The notes below the pieces were generated by a model. The model was not told the origin of the DNA and searched no databases. It was given only the letters and a program-made list of their open reading frames with translations. Below are positions 10,913 through 22,800 of a stretch of 64,000 nt of DNA, in pieces. Within the stretch, counting starts at the first letter, position 1; each line of letters begins with the position of its first letter. Both the position numbers and the translations under genes were made by a program. Source of the DNA: Lithospermum erythrorhizon (Eukaryota > Streptophyta > Magnoliopsida > Boraginales > Boraginaceae); the NCBI GenBank assembly GCA_019722365.1, contig JADFUC010001683.1, positions 806,001 through 870,000 on the forward strand. Reading direction: 5' to 3'.

Positions 10913-13574
10913 ATGGCACAAGTCGAGAGCTCCGCCGTGGACTCAGTCCCGAATCAAACTCATCCTCCTCCGCCGCCTCCCACAACCTCCAGCACTGCCG
11001 CCGCCGGAGACGAGTCACCACCAACCCTCGATTCTCTAATCTCAGGTTTTCGTCCTATCTCTATCTTTAAAATTCTTCATTTTGGAACACTTAACGACTC
11101 GTAAAAATAGTTGGAGCTTGTTTTGCAGAAGCTGCTGCTTATGGTGGCAATGATCAAAACGAAGTAGGTATTTTCATTTTCTTATTTTTTTAAATCACTT
11201 ATTTCTCAACTTAAATTACATTAGAAATGTTAGCATTTGATATAATTTTGTCCAATTGTGTAGCATTTGATACTCACTTTGTTGTTTTAGCCATTTGTTC
11301 ATAGATTAAGTAAGAGAAAAAATTAGTCAAAAATTGTATTGAAAATGTAACAACTAAAAAAACATATAGAGTATTATTTTGTCCAAATGTGTATTCAACT
11401 TATATGATAATTGAATTTAAAAATGGCTAATGATTTTTCCACTCCAATTCTTGATATTGACACTCCATCCTTTTGTTAATTTGGAATCACTTTTACACTA
11501 TAAGTGGAGTGTGATTATCAACAAGTGGAGTGGGAAAATCATTAAACTTCAAAATTTAGAAAGTCTAATATCAAATTTCAAAACTAGACGATCTTAATGG
11601 AATAGAGTGAGTGTAATATTTGGTGATTGTTAGCATGATAAATTTGATTCAAATCCGATGATCGATTGCGTAAAACCCGCCGTAGCAACAGAACCGGGGA
11701 AAGTGTTTTTTGTCCTTTGTTGAATCTTTTTCACGGCTCGATAGATAGTTGAAATTATATGTGTTGATTAAGGTTTGACGGTTGAAAATTGGTCAATGTT
11801 TTTGGGATGGAGGGAGTATATTCGATATTTCTCATTTACCTTTCATTTTAGGAATTTGCATGTTCTAAATTTTGAGTTGGATAGTATAAATTGATATGAT
11901 TTTAACTGTTTTCGATCCATTAGTCACTTGAAGTGAAAGCGGAGAAGGCACTTGAATGTCCTTGCATTGCTCACTTGAGGACTGGTCCGTGTAGTGTTCA
12001 ATTTTCAAATGCTTTTGTATGCTTTCTTAAGAGCACGTCTGAAGAAAAGGTAAATTGTTATTACTTCAATCGTCCAAATTACATACTTTTCTTTGGAAGT
12101 AATTGAATTACTTCGTTGGTTTTAATAGAATTTTGTAAAGTATCGTCACATTCAACTATGTTATATCTTGTCCATTTGACCAGTGATTGGCAACAGGATG
12201 CATCATATGATTGATTGGGAAAATTTAGTTATTCAATAGGCCAGGGCATCAAGTCTCTTATTTGGGCTTCTAAATAGCTAGTGTTGTTTATAATTAATAG
12301 TACTAGAGTTGGTTGATTGTCAATGTGATGATGGCAATGATCACCTAGCACTTTTTTTCTTGTTGGGGTGTGAACAGTGGCGGATGCCACATTGTTCAAG
12401 CTTGTTCGGTCGAACCACCAAAAATCGTGTTAGCTCAATTGGTTAGGAATGAAATTGTGTTAATTAAAAGATCAGTGGTTCAAATCTTGCCAACTTCAAA
12501 TTTTTAACTTTTAAGGCTCTCTTTTGTAAGTTAAAGACTCAACCTTTTTTTCTATTTATGAATCTATATGACTTCATTTGATTATTAAATTGTTTATATT
12601 CTAAATATTATTTCTTCTATAACTTTTACAATACTTCGTTTGCTTATTAAATGTTCATTTAAATATAATATTCTTGATTTAAATTCTTGATTTGCTTATC
12701 AAATACGGCGAAAAAAAATTAGTGTATATTTTGAACCACCACTTCGATTCACTAGATCCGTCCCTGGGCGTAATGGTTGTGAGAGTCTATTATCGATGGG
12801 TACATCTGTTCTGAATTGTAACATATGATATATGTGAATATGTTTGCTTGAATATGTTTGTTGGGGCGTGATGGTTCTGGCGTACCTTTGATCCGTTGAG
12901 CGAGAGCCCTTCCACATGGGACTCCCGGATGACTATGGCCGACTTTCGTCTCTGTTCGGCTAAGTCTTTTTTTCTTGTTCTCTCTTGCTTGCTTGAATAT
13001 GTTTGTGGCCGTGGTTGTGATGGAGATTAATTCTCTCATAAAGGGAACAAAATATTGCAACTTACAGTGACAAATGCTGCTAATACCTTCTGCTTCCTGA
13101 ATCTCATGTTACTTCCGATAAACACCTCCCTATAAGTGTCTCTTACCCTGCTACCCAATTAGTGTGAGTTTTTAATAATGGGCCATTAATTTTTTTCGTT
13201 GTATGAAAGAAATATTGCTTCTTGTTCACTCGTACTTGTTTGAAAATTGTTGTGGTTGCGAAAAATCCCTCATAAACCACCCAATGGACAAAAATATTGC
13301 TACTCAGATCGCGAAAAGCTGAAAATACCTTTTGCTTCCTGAATTTTGTGTTACTCCTAAATCCTAATAGACATCTTTCTTGTATCAGGGCTCTGACTGC
13401 GTGCATCCATTTGTGGCATTGCAGAGCTGCATTAAAACAAACCCGAATGCATTCTCCAAGGATGTTCTAGAGGATAGTGAAGATAAGGAGGAGATGGAGA
13501 AGCCTTCTCAGGGTTACAGAATCATTCCTCCTATTTGGTCCGTTGAATCCAGGAAAGCAAAACCCAAGCTTTAG
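10913..13574 (+). CDS. MIA40: mitochondrial intermembrane space import and assembly protein MIA40
   Basis: Four exons, 10913-11045, 11129-11163, 11924-12049 and 13389-13574, give 159 residues with all junctions in phase. MIA40/CHCHD4 is the thiol oxidoreductase that oxidises small cysteine-rich proteins in the mitochondrial intermembrane space. The redox CPC motif (ALECPCIAHLRTGPC) is followed by the twin CX9C pairs: C-SVQFSNAFV-C and C-VHPFVALQS-C, each with exactly nine residues between cysteines. The N-terminus is Pro/Ser-rich (residues 1-40) with no membrane anchor, as in plant MIA40 and unlike the yeast protein. After the CHCH fold comes an acidic tail, DVLEDSEDKEEMEK. Intron 3 (1.3 kb) contains a transposon-like insert. 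The identification is firm. Confidence 0.95.
12375..12766. mobile_element. MITE-like insert in MIA40 intron 3, with tRNA-promoter-like boxes
   Basis: One end is CAGTGGCGGATGCC; the other, read on the minus strand, is CAGGGACGGATCTAG. These are similar inverted ends of a type often seen on small plant transposons. Inside lie TAGCTCAATTGG (12431-12442), a match to the pol III A box, and GGTTCAAATC (12477-12486), close to the B box, spaced as in tRNA-derived elements. No target duplication is obvious, so whether this is a DNA element, a SINE or one nested in the other is open. Confidence 0.45.
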
Positions 13575-14740
13575 CGAGAGTTGATTATTTCTCAAGTCAT
13601 GCTTATTCATTCGCCATGAGTCCCATAGAGCTTGTGCAGTTCAATTAAGGTAATCTTTTAGGTGTATGCCAAGTTGATGGAATTCATGTAATTGATATAC
13701 TACTATAGAATACCATCTCTTAGAGCGAAGCTCAACATAATTGATTTATTTACCAGGATTTGCTTAGTGTTGTAAAAAACTTCTAAACCCAGATTTTTTT
13801 GGGTGGAGATACTAGTATTATTGTGCGCTTAGTATATCAATTTGCCTCGTATCTCTCGTATACATATCTCTTTGTGCCTCGTATCTCAATCAATGGACAT
13901 TATGTGGTGTGGATATCATGAGTAGTCATGATCATTGAGGATAATTATACGGAGTAATACTCCGTATGAATTATCGACCATTTAGAGAATTCAAATTCCA
14001 ACTTCCGGGAAGTGGGGTGGAGATTGGAGGCCGAGTTTCATATAGCATCCTCACTGAGAAAATATTAGAGCCAACCTAACACTATAAACAAGATATAGAA
14101 ATACCTTCTTCTATGACAATCACAACATTTTTTTTTTTCATTAAACGATAAGAATTTTCAAATTACACAGGATATGAAATTCAAATATTATTATTCTTAT
14201 TTTTTTATGAAATTCAAATATTAGAATGAGGACTTAATCAACAATAATCAACTTTTTCTGCTCTATGAAGTCTGTTACAATCCTCATTTTCATTTGAATA
14301 TTATACCAAATTCACATAATTGTTGAACGGAATTGAATCCTGCAAACTATAAAATAATTCTCAAACACAATTCGAACAAAAAAACTTTTTAGTTAGATAC
14401 TTTAACAAGATACCACTAGTTTATAAATGTGATTGGTAGAATCGCAACATTGACTAATGATTTATAGTATTACTCCTTAAAATTATAAAATGTGAGTGTT
14501 AATACGATTTATAATTTAGGATGATTTATATAACAACACCTGTAAAGTGAACATGTGAGTGTGAGTTGACGATTTTCAGGTAGCTGTTAGGCAATGAATA
14601 AATACAAGAATTTGAAAATAATTATCCATAATTTCGTTATCTTGGCCATTTATCTCCATTATTTGTACGTTTACTGTATTAACTCGTGATCTCTATAAAG
14701 CCATGGCAGCTCAACGACTCTCTAATATTGAGAATTGAGT
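13575..14740. other. intergenic, with one perfect palindrome
   Basis: Holds the MIA40 3' region and the promoter of the next gene. At 13947-13967, ATACGGAGTA, a central A and TACTCCGTAT form a perfect 10-bp-arm palindrome. No coding potential seen. Confidence 0.7.
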
Positions 14741-17700
14741 ATGGCCACGTCAGCATTCAAGTCTGCAACACGCTGCGGTGGCAGTGCAGGTCTGATGCCT
14801 GGAATTTTATTGTATACATATTTCAAAAATATCGTCTAGTTTTCAATTTTTATATTAAACTTAAAAAATTAACACATCGAAAATGATATTTGAAGGACGG
14901 AAGGAGCAATATATAAAAATCTGAATTCCGCTGCAGGTGCCTATGAGTCTCCATCACACCGACGTGCGAGGAGTCTCAGCCGACCGGCTGAATATAGAAA
15001 TGCCCCCAAAGGCAAGTTCGTGAACAAGAAGCGCGGATCAGAGTGTCCAGTTGATGACCTGGCACTGGAACTATTCTCTTCTCCGAGGGAAGGAAGATCA
15101 GGTAGGCGGAGTGGGGAGCTAGGACGTTGGGCTAGTGATACAGCTTCGTCCAAGAGACGAGGGAGGGATAATGGTGCTGGAAGTGTTGAAGGTAGTGATG
15201 GGACACGTACGCATTTCAATAATTCAAGCAGGAGGAGATCTGTTTCTGTTGTTCGTTATCATGTTAGTGTTCAACCAAGGACTTCTGTCATTCTGTGTAT
15301 AATTTATTTTAATTAACGTTTTCGTTTTTGAAAGTGCTTAACCTGCTGTGAAATAGAATTGCTGGAACGCGCTGTTATATCATTGTGACATGAGATGTGT
15401 GCTAGATTAGCATTGGGTATACAGTATTGTGGCTCAATGTTTGAGTTTTCTTCACCAACAGGAGTTGTTGCTTTGGGCCTTTTTTTATAACGTTTAGTTG
15501 TTTACTATCTTAACATGATGCTTGGATGCTTTTAGTTTTTTGACGTCATTCGATAGAGTAAAAAAAGGTGTGGATATATCAATTTTATGCAATAAATGTG
15601 TTAAACAGAAGTGTAGATATATGCATCTAATTTGTCAATACTATGTTTGAACTTCATGCATGTGTTCATTATAAATTCCCAATTGTAGTAGCTGCATTCA
15701 TTCTTCTTTGTAAATATGGAAGATCTGGCTTAATCTTTAACAAAGTCAATTTCCTTGGTGACAGAGTGATGTAGATATTTCTCAAAGTTTCAGACACCAA
15801 GGTAAAGTAAAGAATCTCAATGATAAAAGTAACAGCGCCACATCAGTGACAAAGGCTGCTCCAAATGGACGACAACTAGGAAGGTCCCTCAGCCAAAAAC
15901 ATATTTCTCTGTTACGTGATGGTTATTCGGTATGCCTTACCTTATCCTGACGACTGATAATAATTAAGCTTTCACAATCAATCAATCAGTAAACTTTACC
16001 GCTATTGAATTTGTTTGATGACTGCGTTGCTGCTCCTTAATTGGTATATGAAATCCTTGGATCGGATGATATCTCGCCCATGCACTTTGTTTTAAAATCT
16101 ATATAAATTAATTTGATGAATTCTGATGCAAATCCGGGACTTGTTCAGAGTCATTTGCCTGCTTCAACTGATGATGATACAAGGGGCAGTCATATGAGTA
16201 AATTTGGCACTGAGAAGACCATTCAAGCAGTTTATGCACAGAAGAAGGTTGTTTGACTTTTTTAAGCTACTCATTAAGTTGATCATGCCTTTGGTTTCTA
16301 TGTTTACATCCTATCTTACTTGTATGTGCTCAAATAAGTAGAGTGAACACGCAACGGACGAGGGGAGCACTGAACTTTATGCAGCAATGAGAAAAGAACT
16401 CAGGCATGCTGTTGAAGAAATCTGGACCGAAGTTCAACAAGTCTGTTTGTTCATAGATGAACTGTTTCCTTCCCCGTTCATTTTCTTCTTTTGTTTATTT
16501 TTTTGTCTGGTCGAAGTATGGTGAAACCTTCTGTATATTTTTTGACATGTTGCTTCTTCCGTTGAAAATATATGCAGGCTACAGGAAGGGGAAAAACTAA
16601 CTTGGAGGAAGATAAAACAAATTATGATCGTGTTCTTCCCATAATAGAACAGAAGTATGCAACAAAACTCAACCAGGTGTATTATCGTTCATCCTCAAAC
16701 ATTCAATTTACTTTTTCCAATACTTTATGTGCATTAGTAGTTTAGTACTTAAATGTTCATCCTATTATATCTGTCCTTAGGGGTCTTGTAGATAATTACC
16801 TGTCCTGTTCTGTCTGATGTTTTTGCATGCTGGAGTAAATGCATAACAATGTTCAAATAACAAAAATCTATGTGGATCTTCATTGTTATTTCTCTCTTTT
16901 TTCGTCTTACTCGTGTGATGTTCGGAACAAACTTCAAATCTTGCAGTCTGAGAAGCATAAACATGATTTGCTTGCTGAAATCAAACTGGAGGAGCAACAG
17001 GCGAGGGACCTATCTAAAATCATCAAAAAAATGGGTTTTAGTTCGAAGAACTCAGATGCCCCTCGGAAACGTGCTTGGACCACATTGGTGCCATTCTCTC
17101 CTTTTATCCATCTTCCTTCGTTCTTTTAATATTGCCAATATTACTATACCAATTAATAATTGGAAGATTATCTTTTGCATTAAATAAACTCAGAAACCTG
17201 CTTCTTAAACTATTCATCTAATTTGAATTTAGAATGTTTAGCTGCTTCCTTTCATCCTTTGTATGGTTAACATGTTGTTTAGTATTACATATAATAATAT
17301 GAACAGTTTAATATATTTAGTTGTTGCATCTGTGTTGCAGAGAAGTAATGACAGAAATTGGATGTCAAATAAACTGGATGAGGAAGCAGAGAAATACTTT
17401 GAGAATTTTGCTTCTAGTGTGGAAGATACAGATATATCTTCTTTTGATGGGGAAACGAGTGATGCAAGTTCTGCCAAAGGAGGAACAATCAATGAAAGAT
17501 ATGGTACTGCTAGAGTGGAAGCTCAAAGTTGCCAGAGTCCAGCAGGGTCTTATTGTCATCCAACTGAAGCAGATGGTATCATTTTGCCTTGGTTGCAATG
17601 GGAAACTAGCAGTGACGCTTCTCTTTCAGGGAAAAGCATCAGACAACCTCCCGGAACTCCAAAATCCCTAGAGTGGAATGACAAGACGGTATTTCTCTCG

Positions 17701-18315
17701 TTGCACTTTTAACTTTCAGCTCTACACATTTCCACTGCACTGGATTATTGGCTTGATTTGGTCACTTGGTGTAGTTTACTTGAATGGACTAAAATCGAAA
17801 TTCTAGGAACCTGGATGAATGTTACACCTTCAACATTAAACAAGACGTTATTACATTTGTATTTAACAATTTCTTTCACAATCTAGGCCTCTACTTTCAT
17901 TAGGACTTTTCTGTTGAGCATACACAATGTCGATGTGACATTCAATTTGTTGGCATCACTATGGGTTTTGAACAGTGTGGAACCATGGTGACTTCAGTTC
18001 TCATTTACTCCGTTAACAAGATGAACATTTTACTCGATGCAGGATTTAGTGACGTCGATGCACGAGCCAAGTAGTAATAATTCCAAAAGCAGTAGTGGAA
18101 GTTATAGTCCAGGCATCTTTGATGATTTTCCGAAGGCTACAAAGGCAGACAACAGCAGAAGCAACTTCAAAGAATCTGGAGGATGCGAAAAGGCACAATT
18201 TGATATGGAGGAGTATCGTCAGCTTCAAACGAAGGAGGAGCTTTTGTTTGAGAGATACAAGGAGAGGCAGAGAATTGATTGTGGTGGACTTTTGCTTTGT
18301 GCTTGTAGTTTATAG
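14741..18315 (+). CDS. nine-exon plant protein of unknown function (about 532 residues)
   Basis: Exons: 14741-14789, 14937-15262, 15765-15929, 16149-16247, 16342-16440, 16578-16676, 16947-17087, 17341-17688 and 18043-18315; every junction is in phase. The start is the ATG at 14741 (MATSAFKSATRCGG), followed by GCAG|GTCTGA. The N-terminal quarter is basic and Arg/Ser-rich (RRARSLSRP, SSRRRSVSVVRYH) with an LALELFSSP patch. The middle (KTIQAVYAQKK, ELYAAMRKELRHAVEEIWTE, KHDLLAEIKLEEQQARDLSK) is highly charged and probably helical or coiled coil. The C-terminal third is Ser-rich and acidic and ends EELLFERYKERQRIDCGG. No signal peptide, membrane segment or enzyme motif is seen. Exons 4, 5 and 6 are each exactly 99 nt. 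I do not recognise a characterised homologue. Confidence 0.8.
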
Positions 18316-18895
18316 CTCAGTGGTGATTGGCAAGTTTCTGCTGGATTAGAAACTGAAAGAAGCATAACCAGCAGTGCAACTAGAACAGGCTCAGCTTGAG
18401 TTTTTTAACCAAAATAATTTTAACACTCTCCTTAGGAGATATCATATATACTGGCTTGCTTTATCACGCTTATCTGGGATAAATCCTATACTATCTGCTT
18501 TTAATATTACTAACAAAAAAAAAAAAAATCGTTTTAAATATTACTTAATACTCACCCAACATTTAATTTATCTTTTAAGTTTCTATTTAATTTATGTGTA
18601 ATAAAAAGTTTAATATCAATAATATATTAATTAAATTGTTGTTTGATTCATTAATTAGGAATATCTATGTAATGTTATTCATTATTAATTGATTCTTAAT
18701 TGACGGAACCTTGCTGTGACGACAACAAAAAAACGGCAGTATTCACTTTGTGAAATAAATTATTAGAGGGAAAATTTTGAGATGTTGGAACTTGTAAAAG
18801 TTTAAATTTTATTAAAGTTTGTGCAAAATTAAATATCTCTAATATTTATGGATGGAGGTGGTATACATATTTTTTTAATGGTATAACAAAATATA

Positions 18896-19146
18896 CTCCC
18901 TCCGTTTTTTTATATTTATCGTTTTAGTTTAAATTTTTTGTTTTAAAATGTTTGTCATTCTATCATAGAAAATTGTATTTCTACATTTCCAATTTTCTTT
19001 TTGACTATTTTTTTCTTTATGAAATTACAAATCAATCAATGATATAATTTCAAATCAATGTCATTTTATATGTTCAACGTACATTTTGACAACTTTTTAT
19101 TTTTCTTAATCTATGTAAAAATTGCGAAAATGAAAAACGGAGGGAA
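18896..19146. mobile_element. Stowaway-type MITE
   Basis: Starts CTCCCTCCGTTTTT directly after TA (18894-18895) and ends AAAAACGGAGGGA followed by ATA, the inverted match. About 250 bp, AT-rich, non-coding. CTCCCTCCGT ends flanked by TA are the signature of Stowaway elements mobilised by Tc1/mariner transposases. Confidence 0.85.
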
Positions 19147-19409
19147 TATTATTTTGACATGTCGATTTTGATTCACTACTTATGCTTCGGTTTAGCGTGA
19201 AACAAGCTTGATTGCTTGGTGACTTCACTATCAAGTACGATTCCTGAAAAGTGCCTATTGATTGTCATAAATGTCGCTGCATTATTTCACCCTAAACACG
19301 AGGCTTTTCAAACATTAAAAACACGCTGATGCTCATAATAATAATAATTTGGTCTAAATCAAATTTTTATATTAACTAACATTACATGCTTGCTAATTTT
19401 GACTATTGA

Positions 19410-19667
19410 TAGGCGAGCCATCCTATGCCCAAGTGTAGCTATGTCCTTAATATTTTAAAAATTGACATTTTTTTTTATAAAAATAAATAATTTGATGAAT
19501 TTTTATGCTTTGGCCTCCCAAATTTAAAACAAAATATGATCCACCTTACTTAAAAATATCAACAATATTAATTTATACTTATATAAAATTATAAATTTAT
19601 ATTTAATTTTTTTAATAACAATAATTTTTTTTTGGTCCCCTTATATGTTAAATCGTGGCTCCATCCC
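19410..19667. mobile_element. 258-bp non-autonomous transposon with 10-bp target duplication
   Basis: TGACTATTGA occurs at 19400-19409 and again at 19668-19677, an exact 10-bp direct duplication around the insert. The ends are short and imperfectly inverted: TAGGCGAGCCA.. at the left, and ..TGGCTCCATCCC at the right, which reads GGGATGGAGCCA on the other strand. The TSD length points to a Mutator-like or hAT-like mechanism; the end sequences do not decide between them. Confidence 0.75.
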
Positions 19668-19816
19668 TGACTATTGACAAATGTTTGATGATGAATGTAA
19701 TAATAATAATCTTAACGAAGAAAATGAAAAATATTGTTAAAAAACTTTAGTTGGAAATTGAAGTTGAAATAACAAACCCAACTAACATTATCCACTTATG
19801 AGTCTTGAGTGGACAA

Positions 19817-22800
19817 ATGCAATCTCTTCAAACCCCATCCTCTTCACCTCTTCCTCCCCTTCAACCCTCCTCCCAACCTCAACCCCTCCCTTCAATTAAA
19901 CACCCCCTCCCCCTCCCCCTCCACGCATTCTCCTCCGATGAGTACCCAGTCGACGGCGACACGGCCTTCCTCGAAGCCTTCGCCCCTAAGGACACTCTCA
20001 CGGAGGACGAGGCGCGTCGTCTCAACTGGATCGACCGCGGCTGGGCCCCGTGGGAGGAGATCCTCACGCCCGAGGCGCGTTTTGCGCGCGCCTCATTAAA
20101 CGAAGGGGAAGAAGTTCCCCTTCAAACCCCCGAAGCTCTCGAAGCCTTCCGTATGCTCAGCCCCAACTACCGCAAACAGAAAATCCAAGAAATGGGATTA
20201 ACTGAAGACGAATACTACGAGAAACAGTTCGAGATTCCCGGGGAGATTCCGGACAAATTGGAGAGTTTGTGGGCGGGGCCGATGGTGGTGCGACATGTGG
20301 CGCCTAGAGATTGGCCGCCACGAGGGTGGGAGGTGGATAGGGCTGAGTTGGAGTTTATTAGGGAGGGGCATAGGATTCATCACGCGACGAGGGTGGATTT
20401 CGAGAGGCTGGGGGAGGAGGTGAGGCGCGAGACGGGGGACATGTGTTTGGATAGGTATAGGATGTTTTTGAAGCAGTATAATGTGTGGGTTGAGGCTAAT
20501 AAGGATAGACTCGAAGAGGAATCGTTTAGGGTATGATAATTGTGTAATGTGCATTGAGCTATTTGCTATGTTGGATTTTGTAATACTCGCTCCATTTCGA
20601 AAAGATTGTCTAAGTTTAATTTTCAATGTTATTAATTAACAATGTTTGCGTCTTAACTGACACATACATCAAAAAATTAAATCAAATTATGGTAATATTA
20701 TACTCCGTAATACGTTTATATGAAAAAAACTATTTTGATATAGTTTTCACTAGATGTAATAAGGATAGACTTCAAGAGGGATCCTCTAAGGTAGGAGAAT
20801 TATGTAATGCGCATTGAGCTATTTGGTATGTTCGGACTCTAAGAATATTATAGTAGTTATGTTTCTTATGCTGTTAGTTAAACACGTTAGTAACATAATT
20901 GGTTTGTGCGTATGTGTACAATTCATTGTTTTTGTTTGAAAGTTACCCGAGCAATGCATTTTTATACATATTGTTTTTATTTCATGGTTATGGGAAAACA
21001 CGAGTTCTTTGTAAAAAATATGAACTTATGTGACACTTGTTGCTTCATAGGATGACCAAGATTATTATCCTGGTAGGAGGAAACGAGGAAAGGATTATCA
21101 AGAAGGAATGGTAAGATATAGAGTTAAGTTATTATTTATCACTTAAATAAGGTTCTTTTAGTCTCCGTTGCTCATAGATTGATGACTAAATGATCTATTT
21201 ATATATGTGTTTTGCAGTATGAACTTCCATTCTACTACCCTGGGCAAGTAAGTTCTCCTGAAAACATGCACTTATATTTCTAATATTATATGGTTTTGTC
21301 AATTCAATTGGCTTCACCTTCAAATACCTTCGATCCTACCTTTTAGTATCTCTCTATAAGAACTTGTTTGGTGTCTTGTTAGCGGAATAAGACCTTTAAA
21401 AAGAGATTTTATCAGATCAATAGTGTCACCTGGGGTAGTTATATGTCCGACCAGGACAATGGGTGAGACCTACTTAGTGATAATTTCTGTTCTATTATCC
21501 GTCAATAGTTAGTGTATATTAAGTTTTCGTAGTTTTTTCTTTGGAGAAATGTATTTGATGATGGCAAGTAGTTCTATCATCAGGTAAGAAGAGTCTATAC
21601 TTGTGGTATGTGAATTTCATTATTTAGTAGATTAAGCTTGACAATTATCAGAACTCATCAAATTAAATTTTAGTTCGGAGACATCATATTAAAAATGTTG
21701 TATATAAGATGGAACTTATTATTTTTCCTTAAGAACGTGTAAAAATAAACTAGGCTATTTGGCCATTTGGATTGAAGCATTTATGCAGATTTGTGCAGGT
21801 AAAGTGACAGCTGTTCACCTATACCAAGGAGCTTTTGTGGATATTGGAGGTGTGCATGATGGGTAAGTGTGTTTCTCCATTGGTAATTATATGCCATGAT
21901 AGTACAATTTTAATGTCATGTATCCCATTGATATAATGGAATAAATAAATATTGTTCATTACTTTACCTACTCTTCTTATATATTGTGTGTTTGTTTTAT
22001 AATGTTAGGTTACTATTTAATTGTATGTTTGTTTTGCAGGTGGGTCCCCATAAAGCGAAATGACTGGTTTTGGATACGCCATCACATTAAAGTTGGCATG
22101 GGTGTCATCGTAGAGATTTTGGTAAGTAGTGGTTGAAGTTTCACCTCAACATTTAACTGTATCAATCACTCATAATCAATAATGATGAATCTCTTCTTCC
22201 AAATAGCCTAGCTTATTCTATCTCACAGAGAATAGATCCTTGTAAACTTTAAACCTTGGGATGTTTTGAGCACTGGTTGTCCGGTTAACATCTAATGAAA
22301 GAGGGAGGGAGGACAGGAAGTTATGGGAGGATAAAGTTTCAAAGTAACAAATATCAGTAGTTCGTATTAATGCAATTTTTTTGCACAACTTAGATCTTCC
22401 ATCATTCTCAGACATCTTTCCTTTTGCAGGCAAAGAGAGATCCTTATCGGTTTCGGTTTCCAATTGAGATGCGTTTTGTTAATCCTAATATCGATCACTT
22501 AATGTACGCACATAAGCAATTCTTCAATTTTTTAGCATATTCTAAATGATGAGATGTTACTATGCTTTTCTATATTTTGTTATGTGTTAAGTGAGCCATC
22601 TTTAACTTCCGATTTCTAAATTTATGCTTGCAGCTTCAACAGATTTGACTTTCCCCCAATATTTCACCGTGACGATACAAATCCTGACGAGTTGAGGGTG
22701 AGTTTCATTTCTTCTTTGAACACTGACATTGCACTCCTGTCCTGTATGTGTATAATGGGCCTGCATCACATAAGTACTCCGTAATTATTTATGAGTGCAC

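Larger units (their letters stand above)
18316..19816. other. intergenic with two MITEs
   Basis: 1.5 kb between the nine-exon gene and PTAC10. It contains a Stowaway-type MITE (18896-19146) and a second MITE with a 10-bp target duplication (19410-19667). The last 150 bp before 19817 should carry the PTAC10 promoter and leader. Confidence 0.7.

Noticed and set aside
11800..11822. Stowaway right end in MIA40 intron 2
   Set aside because: GGGATGGAGGGAGTA looks like an end, but I could not place the opposite end with confidence.
12424..12490. Possible tRNA gene
   Set aside because: A- and B-box-like words are present, but no acceptor stem or anticodon arm can be formed; more likely part of a mobile element.
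19805..19816. Upstream start for PTAC10
   Set aside because: The codon at 19805 is TTG; the first in-frame ATG is at 19817. An ATG at 19798 is in another frame.
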